Of a stretch of DNA of 64,000 nt, positions 33,631-45,370 are shown in pieces. Every line of letters begins with the position of its first letter. Positions within the stretch are counted from its first letter, which is position 1. This DNA is from Annona cherimola (lineage: Eukaryota > Streptophyta > Magnoliopsida > Magnoliales > Annonaceae). Location: positions 64,608,008 through 64,672,007 of the forward strand of contig CM059973.1 in assembly GCA_030490835.1 (NCBI GenBank), written 5' to 3'. The notes under the pieces were generated by a model. That model saw nothing but the letters and a program-made list of their open reading frames with translations, made no database searches and had not been told where the DNA came from. A program made the position numbers and the translations under genes.

Positions 33631-34026
33631 GGGCTTTTTCCAAATATACACAAAATGTTTATAGTTAATGCCAAAAAATCCATTCCATAAAGAATCGTTA
33701 GTGAAATTTTTATAAATACCCAAAATTCCCTTGTTATAAAATAATAAAAGATGAAATAACATAAAAAGAAATGAAATTAAGGCTTTTTGAATTTAAAACT
33801 CATGTGCAATTAGGGCATTGGCGAGTTATTGCATTCAAATTTTCAAATATGTTCAAAATTTGAGAGGCATATTGATAATTTCACATATTAACTAATAATG
33901 TTAATTTACGAATTGGGCTGTTTTTAGATTAACTACAAACGTAGTAAGTATATCTGCGATTTTAAAAATGTACTGGTTATATTTGAGATTATGAATAAAG
34001 GTAGCGGGTTTATCTGGGAAAATCCA
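33631..34026. mobile_element. Possible MULE-type MITE
   Basis: The left end GGGCTTTTTCCAAATATACA and the right end, reversed, GGATTTTCCCAGATAAACCC resemble the ends of the 28.9-kb MULE. Flanks GAAAATTTA and AAAAATTTA are a near-match 9-bp pair. It is decayed and noncoding. Confidence 0.4.
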
Positions 34027-34639
34027 AAAAATTTAATACTATGTCAACGCTTGAAATTAAGAAAATATAATGGAGATCAAAAAAAGAAAATGTTATGAAA
34101 TGTTAAATGTAATTTTGCGGATTTTATTTCCACTTTTAGGAAAAGAGGAATTTAATTGGAATAAATAAAATTTAATAAGGGATTCAATTTTATATAAATT
34201 ATAATATAAAATGGATATGAATGACTATAAAATCATAATTTAAACCTAAGTATATGTTATTATTTATTAGGATATTAATAAATTTTAATTATGATTTATG
34301 GTTAGAAAATTTAATTAAAAATAAGTCACGTGTTTAGGAAAACAAATAAGTAAATTTTATCTAAAAAAATTTCAAGAACATTATTGATGGAGGGCTTTGA
34401 TGACCTAGTTAATTCAAGATACACTTAAAATCCAATCTATATGAAATGTAGATTTTATCAATTTAATAACTTGATGTAAAGCTATAATGACAGAATGGCT
34501 AATGGCCCATTCTTTTAAAAAATATCTACGTGTTAAAAAGAAATATAAGATGGAATAATACTTCTATATAAAAAAGTTAAATAAAAATAATTTGGTATAA
34601 CAGATGCATTTTTTCATACTTTGATAATTTATGTTAAAG

Positions 34640-34930
34640 TGTTTTTAGGAAGTGAAAAAATTTTTGAATCAAAAATTTTTTATGTAAATTTTTTTGTATC
34701 AGATGTAGAAGTTTTTAAAATAGAGTAAAATGATGTGATATGATGGGAGTAATGATAAGGAATAAAGGGGATAAAGTTAAAATAAATAAGTTATTTATAT
34801 GGATAGTTGTGTAAAAATGATTGAAAATAGAATAGTTGTATAAGAAAATGTGAAGAAATAATAAAAAATGTAGTTATGGAGAGTGAAAAGTTTTACTTTG
34901 AGAAGTCTGTTGTTAAAAAAGCATACCCTA
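34640..34930 (+). mobile_element. Degraded Tourist-like MITE
   Basis: It carries the family signature AAAATGATGTGATATGATGG and the GATAAAGTTAAAATAAATAA block, and ends with a decayed GTGAAAAGTTTT..GAG region. The terminal repeats are eroded. Confidence 0.5.
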
Positions 34931-34984
34931 AAACATTATTTATTTAACTATTACCCAATGGCTGACATGAGTGTGTATATAGAT

Positions 34985-35360
34985 AGGACCTGTTTGTTGC
35001 AGCACGCCTACATTATAATTACGATACATTTGGCCAAAAAGAGCCACACATATACTTAAATGTGTTGATACTTTACACAATCATTTATCCATATATAAAT
35101 TTTATAGAAAATAATTTACGTGTTGAAAAAATTACTTTAAAGTTGTTATTTATATCAAACTATTTTATTATGTTGAATTTGTACCATTTTCAGACGGGGT
35201 TCATACACATATCCAACTGGGATGAAATTTGATATAATAATAGAATACATAATTCTAAATGTAAAGGGTGAAGTAAATTATAATTTTATGAACATGTGGG
35301 GTCCATTTTGAGGCACCTGCATTGCAATTATAGTGTAAGTGCGCTGCACCTAAATATTAC
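34985..35360. repeat. Degraded copy of the hairpin-ended MITE
   Basis: The right half aligns with the intact 20.8-kb element: ACTGGGATGAAATTTG, AATAGAATACATAATTCTAA, ATGTGGGGTCCATTTTGAGG and CTGCATTGC followed by GTGCGCTGCACC. The left half is recognisable only in short blocks. Confidence 0.6.
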
Positions 35361-36060
35361 TCTGATATATAGTATTAAGGTAAGAAGGTCTAGGATTTCA
35401 AGTTTGGTAGAAATAGCGACTTCTTTATTCTTTCCTTGAGGCACAGTTCCTTCATATACATGATTAAATAGTGTGGGAGTCTTAATAAAAAATGTGGATC
35501 AACCATATTTGTTTAAATATATATATATATATATAAATTATGAAGAATGGTTAAATTTATTTGCATATACAATAAAGTGTAAAAATACTTTATAGAATCA
35601 TTCATCTACATAATAATGATATTTTGGAAAATTATAGATTTTGAAATATAATTTCAAAATTGATAAGCAACAGCATACCATCTATTATATTAATATTTAT
35701 ATGTTTTTTGGATAAGTCTCATGCACAATGATACTAGACAAATAATACAACTTGTACCATAATATAAATAATACTAATACAATCAATGGAATAGATTTCA
35801 CATCGATCATCAATGTGAGGAAAATAGATGAGGTTATATCCAGATGAGGTCTAGGTTATACCCGCAGATAGGGACGAGTTGGGTTGCCCGAAGCCCATTT
35901 CACACCCCATACGCATTTTCGTCCATCCGTTGTCAACGTTGATGGCACGGATGCAATTTATTTTAAAAATGATGGGCTTAAAAAAAATATTAAATAAATT
36001 TAAAAAAATATAAAATCTAGATAAAATCTGCATATTTACAAAGAAGTTAAAAATAAAAAG
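35360..36060. other. Intergenic, nothing coding
   Basis: AT-rich, with a TA microsatellite near 35517-35536 and a short decayed MITE-like stretch at 35460-35650. A GC-richer patch at 35.85-35.96 kb has a short frame without any family signature. Confidence 0.45.
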
Positions 36061-36084
36061 CATTCTTCTCAGCCGTCGGGAATA

Positions 36085-36350
36085 AAAAGTTTTCAACACG
36101 ACTATTAATCTAAGTGTATTTAACATGTGTATACATTTTTTATTATTTTTGGAGATTTTAAAATTCTACTGATTTTAAAAAATCTGAAAAAAAATATCTA
36201 AAAATCTTCAAAAATGGTAAAAATTTATACACATCTTAAATACACTTAAATTAACATTTTCATAAAAAAAGTTTCAAAAAAAATAAAAAAATGGGTGAAG
36301 TACACCCGTGTGCATTGAGGCTCGATGCACCCGGGTGCATTGATCCAGCG
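36085..36350. repeat. Fold-back element with CACCCGGGTGCA end
   Basis: The arms mirror each other (TTAATCTAAGTGTATTTAAC against TTAAATACACTTAAATTAAC). The right end reads TACACCCGTGTGCATTGAGG, then GATGCACCCGGGTGCAT, itself palindromic. The left GC-rich end is missing. It is related to the 26.96-kb element. Confidence 0.6.
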
Positions 36351-36359
36351 TCCTACCCG

Positions 36360-37380
36360 CATTCAATCAAGTATTTTTTCAAAAATCTTTTTTTATTATT
36401 TTTTCACGATGAATTCAATCAAGTAGTTGATCTTTCAGTTTAACAGCGAAGTAGATTCCACAGCAAAATTTCCCATGAGAAAGGCTTTACAATTTTTGAA
36501 AAAGAACGCAACGAATCTACATGGCAGCTGTCGAAAATTTTATTTTTATAATTTTTTGAGCCCCATCTAAATCTTACACCCTATTAAATTTGATAATTTT
36601 ACATTTACTCGACTCTGTATTTTAATTTACGAAAATAAAAATACATAAATATTAAAAAATAAAAAATTTAGCGCATCAATTAAATACACATGATAGATTA
36701 TTTCCATGGAAATAATAATCAAACATAATAGGTGTATAGTCTAAGTTAACAAGATCAGCCCCCTCGTTCTCTGAAGTACGGTTCTAAAATTTTGATTACT
36801 TAAGAGCAGAAGATTAATTACTTAATCTATTGAATTTTTAAAGATTTTAAATATTTTCTTATATTTCTGTGCATGAATATATATATCATAGGTAAGAGAC
36901 AAATGAAAATTTTAAAAATTATTATGTTCAATATTAATTAAATATTATACTATTATTTGATTAATAATCTATTGCATTGGACAACGATCTTACACGTGTA
37001 CCTTATGCCGGACGACATAAAATTTTATTTATTTCTTTTTATTTTTATAAATATCTGGGCTCTATTGCTACCGTATGCCCGTTGCACGTGGGTAATCGAA
37101 TAAGATTGCTAATCTATTGCATTTATGTTATTATTTGTTGTATTTTTTTATGTTATAAGTTAGAAAATTAAATTTTCTGTTCTATTATTCTGTTATAAAT
37201 TAGAAAACTAATTTTTAGTTTTATTTATGTTACGCCTAATTAATTTATTAAATCAAAGGAATTATTTTAAAATATTTATAAAAAATTTCAGATATTTTCA
37301 TGCATTTCCTCTTACATTGAAATATGTTATATAAGCAAAAAGATTGTGTTAATATATTTTTTTAATTTTATTATAAAAAT
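36360..37380. other. Intergenic, nothing recognised
   Basis: AT-rich. One short frame near 37.0 kb shows no known domain. Confidence 0.5.
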
Positions 37381-37384
37381 ATTT

Positions 37385-37957
37385 ATTTATTATCAGGGTT
37401 TCAAATTTTGTTATTAAGATATAAATGACCTTATAAGAGGCCTAGGATCATATTACATGTGTTAAATTAGGATTAACTTATTAATTTCAAAAATTAAATG
37501 CGATTGGATGCGGTTAGATTCTATTATATTCGAAAAATAAAATAATATTAATAAATTTTCAAAAAATCAAAAAAAAATGAAATTGTTATTTTTGAGAGAA
37601 CCTTAATTACATTAATTTTAAATAATATAATGTAACTCCTAATATAAACTATATTTTTCAACTTTACCAATTATAATGAAATCTTATTAATAAATAATTT
37701 TTTGTACACAAATATTTTTAAAAATTGTTAAATAATGAAAAATTATGTTTATATACGTTTTAGTAGTTGATCCAGCAAATGAATAGAATAGATTGAGATT
37801 TTGTATATATATAATACAAATTTTATCAAAAAACCAAACATACTCACGGTTTTTAACAAATATACTCACGTTGTAAAATTACCACAATGCCCCTACTTCC
37901 TTTTTTTCTCACGGGGAAGGCTTCCCATGGGTTGGGCCTCTAATTTCTCATGTACCC
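37385..37957 (+). repeat. Older duplication, single-unit copy (pairs with 46700-47278)
   Basis: Collinear with the end of the 45-47 kb minisatellite block and its right flank: the AAGATATAAATGACCTTATA unit, TTGAGAG.ACCTTAATTACAT, CATACTCACG and CTTCCCATGGGTTGG occur in both in the same order. Here the minisatellite is reduced to about two 10-bp motifs (TGCGATTGGATGCGGTTAGA). Confidence 0.85.
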
Positions 37958-38091
37958 ATGACATTTGAACATCATTCCTCTTATGCTCTCAAAGTTTTAA
38001 AAATTTTCCAGATACACATTAAGTTAAGTTGCATGCGTTCTTTTTTTACTAAATTCCGAAAGAGGCCCAACCCATAGGAAGTGCTTCCTAC
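37915..38091. repeat. Short inverted repeat
   Basis: GGCTTCCCATGGGTTGGGCC at about 37918 is mirrored by GGCCCAACCCATAGGAAGTG near 38066. The arms are about 35 bp with a roughly 110-bp loop. Confidence 0.65.
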
Positions 38092-38149
38092 GTTTTTCTC
38101 GTAGAAAGTCTCATCTGAACCATTGATCTTCAATCTACGGTTGAGATTG

Positions 38150-38725
38150 ATCTGGGCATTTTGGGGAAAAAATTTCTGAGAACGGTTTCGGTTGCCGCTT
38201 CCCACACGCAGCAGTCTCCTGCTCTCTGCTCCTCATCCGATCGATTGCAAACGTCTCTCCCCACAAATCAGCCGCACGTCTCTGCCCCCTGCCTCCTATT
38301 CTCCCGTCTCCCGTTCCGACAGCCGCATATCCCGTTGCCCGCACATCCCTGCTTCTGCCTCCCATCCCGTTTCATGAGAGGGAAGATCGAGAGAGGAGAG
38401 GAAAAGGTAGTTGAAAGAATAGAGGCGAAAGGAGCTGCAGGCAAAAATCACCGCTAAGTTGAAGCAGGTGGGTTCGAGCGACGATTGGCAGCATCGGCCG
38501 GCAGAGGAGAAGAAAACTCGCAACATTATTTTTTTTTTAGATTCAAGCGATTGGATAACAGATCTGGTCCGGCGAGTTAGGCATCATAGTTAGCAAGCCA
38601 TCGGCGAGACATCGGTCTGTTCCGATCAGCGATCCAGCGGCCGGCGACTGGTGGGTTTTGAGCAGGTGCGCGGCTGCCGGCTGCCGGCTGCGATGACTGT
38701 GCCTCATTTATAGCAACGGACAAAA
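38150..38725 (+). other. GC-rich island, possibly captured or former gene leader
   Basis: An abrupt rise in GC inside very AT-rich DNA, with pyrimidine-rich CTCTCTGCTCCTCATCCG, purine-rich GAGAGGAGAGGAAAAGG, then CGGCGAG/CCGGC repeats and a GCTGCCG triplication at 38.67 kb. A 98-codon frame at 38161-38457 is low-complexity and matches nothing I know. Its position next to the 37.4-kb repeat parallels the gene-fragment composite after the paired repeat at 47.3 kb. Confidence 0.35.
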
Positions 38726-38729
38726 ATTA

Positions 38730-40600
38730 GAGGGGGCTACTGGTCTAGCGGACTACCTGAATTCGTGCACATGCAGATTGTTATTTTTCAAAACAATTTT
38801 ACAAAAAAATTTCAATAATCTAATAGAATCCCCAAATTATATAAATATAATATTTGTGTAAAAAATACATCAAAATCCCAATTTTGTTGTAATTTTTCTT
38901 AACATTTTGTGAAAATGATATAAAATAACTACAAAATAATGTAATTTTTTTATAAAGTTTCTATTTATATATTTTAGATAAACTTGTAAAAATAAATCTT
39001 TTATGTAGTTCAAATTTTTTAGATTTATATAGATGTCCAATTATTCAATTCACAAACGTAGTTAATTGAAAGATTTTATATAAAATATAATCATTAAAAA
39101 GTTTTCATATAAAATCTTCTTAAGATGAAAAAATTTGAAAATTAGAATGGTGAAATAATTAGCTTAACGAATTTGAATATCTATTGTAATTGAGATCAAA
39201 TTTATTTTTTTGATATAATTATTAATATAATAATGTTTGTGAAAGGGCACGTGGGTAGAGGTCGGGTTAATTTTTATCTTTTTTAATGGAGTGTTGCAGG
39301 TGCGTGAGTTTAATACAAATTTTTATCTTTTTATAAAGTTTCTTACCTTACTTTATTTTGATTTGCAAAAAATTTATAACAATAGAGGATGACCGATATA
39401 ATTACTACATTTTAACTAAAAATTATACAATGACCTAGTAATGTACTCATATTTTAAAATATACTTATAATCAGTATTTTAAAATATATTTATAATTGTA
39501 TATATGTGTATGATTTATCTAATTAAATTTGTAAAAATTATATTTAAATACTAATGCATATTTTGAAGTTAAGGATTTTAGTCAATTTAATTCCTCTTAA
39601 CATGTGTAATTCTCTTCATATCTTTATATTTTCAAAAACGTTGTAAAATAAATTTATTTTATGCAAAAATTAAAAATTATATAAAAATATACTTTTGATG
39701 AGTGTTCATATAAAAATCATAATTAATTAGCTCTTTTTATAATTAAATATGAAAATTTAATACGAAATCTTACTAAATCAGTTTAAATTAATGTATTTAA
39801 GGTATAATTTATTTTTCTCTAAACTTAAGTAAATAATTACTTTTATTTAATCTCTTTACTTTTATTTAATCTAATGTTTTTGAACTACATATTTTTTATT
39901 GTAAGAAATTTTATGCAGAATTAATCCATTAATTAACAATGATATAATATGAGTAGTATAACTTTCATTATTATAACATTTTAAGATATTTATGATTTAA
40001 AAATAATTAATTTTTGTACGTATAAACTTAAGTTAAATATATTCATTTTTGTAGAGTTTCAATTTAAATTAATTTAGTTCATAAACATTAGAGACAATTT
40101 CTAATACTCCTTTGCTCCATGCCGAATAATGTTCAATCTAAATTTTACCCATTTTTATTTAATTCAAGGATCATCCTATATACCTTTTGAAAATTATAAA
40201 ATTTTTATAGGCCTAATTTATATAAAATCATATCAATTTGTTAAGATTCTATGGATATATAGATTACATTTCTTTATTTTTTAAATTTGAAAGGCTTAAT
40301 ATGTAATTAATCAAAATAATAAGTTACTTTAAAAATAAAACCCAAAATTCGATATATTTTTTTTAAAGAGGAAATTAATTTCATCTAGTCATGTAGTCAA
40401 GTTTTAAATTTAAAATAAAAAGTAAGATTTATATTTTTATAAAGATTATATTTATGAGGCCTATAAAATAATTATTTAATTTTAACATTTAAATATAAAA
40501 ATTTTAATCTTTTCTAATTTATGTACTTTTTGCACTAATTACATAATTTCGCTAGATATACAGAAAGAAAAGTATTGAGCTAATTTATAGTCAATAACAA
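38730..40600. other. Long AT-rich intergenic stretch
   Basis: Extremely AT-rich, with no frame longer than 60 codons, no clear repeat and no RNA gene seen. Confidence 0.5.
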
Positions 40601-41218
40601 ACTCAGATATGTGCCCGAAAGTAAATTTGCGATTAATTAAGGCATTTGCCGCATCATGTTAAACCTCACACAGATACATGAGAGACGTATTTTCCATGGT
40701 CAAAATAATGCAGCGATTTTAATCAAAAAATGCCCAATTTTGACCAATTCTGACATCTCCCGTAGACATGCCTTCGGTAACGCATAGTTTTTCAAAAAAT
40801 ACTTATGAATGTAACATTTCACAGAAAGGTACCTATTTCAAACAAATTATAGAATAAACAAATTTTAATAGAAAATTTCCAGGAGATATAACAGAAGGGT
40901 ACATATTTAGAGGTGTTATATAACATAAAAATTTTCTATAAATTTTATATTCAACGTTAATTTTAATTAAATTATTTGTCCATATTGATTTCATTTGGAG
41001 GAAATAAATTTGTATTTCTAGTTTAATTTAATTAATAATAGTAACAATAAATTACAATTATTATATTAATACTTTAAATTTAGGCGGCACAAACTATAAT
41101 AGTAATATTTTATAATTTTAAGAAATTTTCTTATAAAATTACAATTATATATAATCATAACGTATATTCAAAAGAGTCAACATGTATTTTATTCATAATT
41201 ACAGTTAAAAAAATATAC
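40600..41218 (+). repeat. Older local duplication, first copy (pairs with 41990-42253 and 43912-44580)
   Basis: Shared landmarks in order: GCATTTGCCGCA.CATG, AAACC.CACAC, a TTTTGACCAA block, CAGGAGATATAAC, TATTTAGAGGTGTTATAT, then a repeat array of the same kind. This copy has no hAT insertion and so shows the empty site GATATAAC at 40885-40892. Confidence 0.75.
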
Positions 41219-41660
41219 GTGTGTCCCGCGAGCCTCTAAAAATGAATATTTTATTTTCTAAAAATATATGTCTGTCCCGCAGGCATCCAAAAATGAATAT
41301 TTTATTTTTTAAAAATAAATATGTGTCCCGTGGGCCTCCAAAAATAAATATTTTATTTTCTAAAATATATATATGTTCCGCCGGCTTTCAAAAATGAATA
41401 TTTTGTTTTCTAAAAATATATATGTGTCCCACGGGCCTCTAAAAATGAATGTTTTATTTTTTAAAATATATATGTGTCCCACGGGCCTCAAAAATAAATA
41501 TTTTATTTTTATAATAATATATACGTGTCCCGCGAGCCTCCAAAAATGAATGTTTTGTTTTTATAAAATATGTACATGTTCCGCGGGCTTCCAAAAATGA
41601 ATATTTTTTTTTTCTAAAATATATACATGTCTGATGGACCTCCAAAAATGAATATACTAT
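41219..41660 (+). repeat. Tandem array of about 50-bp CCGCGGG repeats, about 9 units
   Basis: The unit is close to TGTCCCGCGGGCCTCC followed by AAAAATGAATATTTTATTTT and an A/T-rich tail. Units vary mainly at CpG positions (CCGCGGG, CCACGGG, CCGTGGG), consistent with methylation decay. Minus-strand frames repeating EARGT are translations of the array, not genes. Confidence 0.9.
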
Positions 41661-41664
41661 TTTC

Positions 41665-42253
41665 TAAAAATATTTTGTTTTTAGAAAAAGACTAAAACAT
41701 GTGATCGGACGGAAAAGTTGTAAAAATTTCGTTTCTAATTAATATTTGATAGTACACGAATTCAAATTTTATTTTTTTTAGAAATTATGATATACATACA
41801 TTTCTTATATCTGTTCCTGTAAATCCCTCCGTGGGGACCCCATTTAATTTTTATAAAATTCTAATGCTTTTCGGTTAAAGATTTGACAATAATTATGAGC
41901 TTACACTAATTAGTCCATTTTTTGGCATAGATTCTTGAGATTTTTTTAAAGAAAAAGCGTCCAAAAATCTGTAGAAAATAATGAACCTAGATGTATGGTC
42001 AGAAGCGAATTTAAGATTTTTTGAAGCATTTGCCGCAACATGATAAACCACACAGCACAAACATCTCAGCGGACGCAGTTATGTTCGTAGTATCCTCTAA
42101 TTTTGACCAACCCAATTTTGACTTTTGCACGGATACCTATTTCGACTGCTTTATCCGTTAGAAATCAACGTAAACAACAATTTTGACTTTCTATATATTA
42201 CCAAGCAATTATAGAAAAATATAAATATATAAAAAATATACAGGAGATATAAC
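41665..42253. other. Intergenic; start of second copy of the older duplication
   Basis: From about 41990 it parallels 40600-40892 up to the hAT insertion. No gene seen. Confidence 0.6.
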
Positions 42254-43911
42254 CAATGTTATCAGAACCGGACCGGACCGGCCGGTCGGACCGGTCCTGG
42301 TTCCGGTTCGGTTCGCACTGGTTCGGTCTGATCATATAAAACCGTCCGAACCGGTGAACCGGCGGTCGAACCGGAATTCCGGTTCAACCGGATTCGAACC
42401 GGTCGGACGGATAAACCCTTAAACAGCTAACCCTAACTCATAAACTAAAGGGAAAAAATAAAAAAAAAACGATCTCTGCGACTCTGCTTCGTCTATTCGT
42501 CGTCCCACAGCCGCAGCAGGCACTGCCCTCGTCGGCTCGCCCTCGCCCGACGATCTTGCTGTCGTCGTCCCGCAGCCGGCTCGTCGTCGTCCCCGTCGCC
42601 CTCGTCGTCGTCCCGCAGCCGACAGCCCTCGCCCTCGCCCTCGCCCGACGATCTTGCCGCACGCCGTCTTGCCGCAATCCTTCTCGCCGCACGCCGTTTT
42701 GCCGCAGCGGCGCCGACGATCTGCCGCTGACGATCTGCTGCAGCGGCACCGACGATCTGCCGCACGCTGTCTTGCCGCTGCTCTGTGCTGTCTCCTCTCC
42801 CGGCGCCGGCGCCGTCTTGCCGCACGACTGCTATCTCCTCTCCCGGTGCCGACGACGACTGCTGTCTTGTCTCCCGGCGCCGACGACGACTGTCTCCTCT
42901 CCTCCCGTGGCCGACTCGCCGGCAGCATCAAAATTCAAAACGGCAAAAAACAAAAAACAGTACTCATTATTTATTTATTTAGCCCTTTTGATTTAGCCTA
43001 ATTTTTTTTTGCTTGCGTGTCTTAAGAATTAGTAATTATCAATGATTCAATTATGCTATTAAACAATCCTATAATATCAATTATGTCATTAAATAAATCT
43101 AAAATCTTACGTAATTATTTAAAAAATCTCTATAGGAATGATGATTATTAACTCCCATATATTCAAAATTTAAAGAAATTTTGGACCTACAAAAATACTT
43201 CATATAACCAATCCATTCTAATTAATCATACGTATCATAATATGCAACTCATGCAATTAATATCACTCTCATAATTAATTGTATGATACAAATCTCTTCA
43301 AATAATTAATGTAGCAAATAAAAATTATAATATAACTAAAAAAAATATTATAATTAATTAAATGGTATCTCATGTTGCATAAATATACAGTCACTATTGT
43401 GATTACTTGTATGGTTTATGTCAGCATTGATTTTCTGTGTTTATAAGCTTCACCTATAACACTTATAGCATTGATTTATGAAATTCATTGCATGATTTAT
43501 TGTTAATTGTTTATATACTAATATTAGGAAAATTATTTTAATTGTCTATTTGAGAAAATTTTGTTAAATGCATGGTAAATGAATTTTTCTTTTTTACGAT
43601 TTTAGGTAACTATTTAATCATCATGTCGACATCAAACCCATCTGAAAGTGGAAACTCGCTATTAATTTTTTCCTGCATGTTTTGTTCTTATATTGTGGTC
43701 ATTAAAATCCAACATATATATTTTGGATTTATAAGAACATAAGTTTATCAATATATTTATTTAAAATTTTTAAAAATTTAATATTTATGATGTCATAAAT
43801 ATGTCACGCTGACGTCACCGGTTCGAACCGGTTTGATTAACCGGTCGAACCGGTTCGAACCAGACTAGTTCCTTTACCAGTTCAATCACCGGTTCGGTTC
43901 TGACAACATTG
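42254..43911 (+). mobile_element. hAT-type nonautonomous transposon with perfect 8-bp target duplication
   Basis: 1658 bp. The ends CAATGTTATCAGAACCGG and, reversed, CAATGTTGTCAGAACCGA are terminal inverted repeats. It is flanked by GATATAAC at 42246-42253 and 43912-43919, and the paralogous empty site is at 40885-40892. Both subterminal regions are packed with CCGGTTCGAACCGG-type motifs. The inside holds a GC-rich 0.46-kb segment, an AT-rich intron-like stretch and, at 43623, an ATG frame starting MSTSNPSESG. An 8-bp duplication with such ends marks the hAT superfamily. No transposase core (hATC) is left. Confidence 0.9.
42470..42935 (+). other. GC-rich internal segment of the hAT element
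   Basis: Degenerate repeats of CTTGCCGCA, GACGATCTGCCGC and CTCCCGGCGCCGACGACGAC. Frames on both strands are open simply because stops are rare at this GC content; the products are Arg/Ala- or Ser/Pro-rich with no domain. It may be the leader or first exon of the parent transposon, or captured host DNA. Confidence 0.45.
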
Positions 43912-43919
43912 GATATAAC

Positions 43920-44580
43920 ACGATGGTAAATATTTAGAGGTGTTATATACGATGAAATTTTCAATATATTTTTGGAGGATTATAAATATTTATGAAATTG
44001 TATGTTTACGTTGATCGCTTGAAGTTAGCAAATTTGTAATTTTAGTTCAAACTAATTAAGTGGGTTACATATCCTTTTTAAAAAAAAAAAACTATTCTTG
44101 TGTAAAATATAAAAAGTTATTAGATTCAGATGCATTAGAATTTAATAATATTATAGGATTATTTGTCCAAATAAAAATGATGTTTCAAATAATCTTGAAT
44201 ATCACTTTAAAATTTATATAATCGCTTGAAAAACGAATATTTTACCCGTATTTAATAAATTTTGTTATCAAATTTCAATTTAATATAGTTATATGCAAAA
44301 TTGATTATTTAACTAATCCCAAAAGGTAACATATATTTTCATATTAAAACTAAGCCACAGTTATATATAATTTATCAAATATTTAGTATAATATTATATC
44401 TTTATCAGAGGCATTAAGAAAATTAAATGTTTTAATATAAAATTAAAATTAAAATTAAGATTTTAAATATTTCATAAGGTATTAAATTTTGATTTGCTTT
44501 ATGGAGTATTGAAAATAATGAAATATAAATATTTACATTGATGTAAAATATCAAAATAATTATTACTATTTATATGAAAT
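43920..44580. other. Second copy of the older duplication, right of the hAT element
   Basis: Continues the match to 40893-41218 (TATTTAGAGGTGTTATATAC), then AT-rich sequence without genes. Confidence 0.55.
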
Positions 44581-45270
44581 ATATACATGTCCCACGGGCG
44601 TCGAAAAATGAATATATTGTTTTTATAAAATATATAAATGTCCCACGGGTCTCAAAAAACGAATATTTTGTTTTTATAAAAATATATACGTGTCCCGCGG
44701 GCGTCCAAAAATGGATATAATGTTTTATAAAAAAATATACGTATCCCGCGGGCGTCCAAAAATGAATATATTATTTTTTAAAAATATATAAATGTCCCAC
44801 GAGCCTCAAAAAATGAATATTTTGTTTTTTAAAAATGTATACGTGTCCCGCGGGCGTCCAAAAATGAATATATTATTTTTTAAAAATATATAAATGTCCC
44901 ATGGGCCTCAAAAAATGAGTATTTTGTTTTTATAAAAATATATACGTGTCCTGTGGGCGTCCAAAAATGAATATAATGTTTTATAAAAATATCTACGTGT
45001 CCCGCGGGCGTCCAAAAATAAATATATTATTTTTTAAAAATATATAAATGTCCCACGGGCCTCAAAAAATGACTATTTTGTTTTTATAAAAATATATACG
45101 TGTCCCGCGGGCGTCCAAAATTGAATATAATGTTTTATAAAAATTTAAATGTGTCCCACGGGCCTCCAAAAATAAATGTATTATTTTTTAAAAATATATA
45201 AATTTCCTACCGGCCTTAACAAATGAATATTTTTTTTACAAAAATAATCATGTGTCCCGTGGGCATCCAA
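44580..45270 (+). repeat. Tandem array of about 50-bp CCGCGGG repeats, about 14 units
   Basis: The same unit as the 41.2-kb array. Here two unit types alternate for much of the array: ACGTGTCCCGCGGGCGTCC and AAATGTCCCACGGGCCTC. This gives a dimeric period near 100 bp. The alternation is absent from the first array, so it arose after the two separated. Confidence 0.9.
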
Positions 45271-45370
45271 AATATATATAATATTTTGTACTATTTTATT
45301 TCTTTATATAAATTTTTATTTCATTAAATCAAGTGGAGTTAATATTTTTAATTATAATTTAATATATTTA

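Noticed and set aside
38161..38457. 98-codon plus-strand frame
   Set aside because: Low-complexity Ser/Pro sequence within a GC island, no motif, no splice context; kept only as a GC-rich feature.
41454..41645. Minus-strand frame with repeated EARGT peptides
   Set aside because: It is a direct translation of the 50-bp tandem array; the periodicity is that of the DNA, not of a protein.
42419..43001. Several overlapping long frames on both strands in the GC-rich part of the hAT element
   Set aside because: Stops are rare at that GC content. The products are Arg/Ala or Ser/Pro low-complexity, and frames are open on both strands at once.
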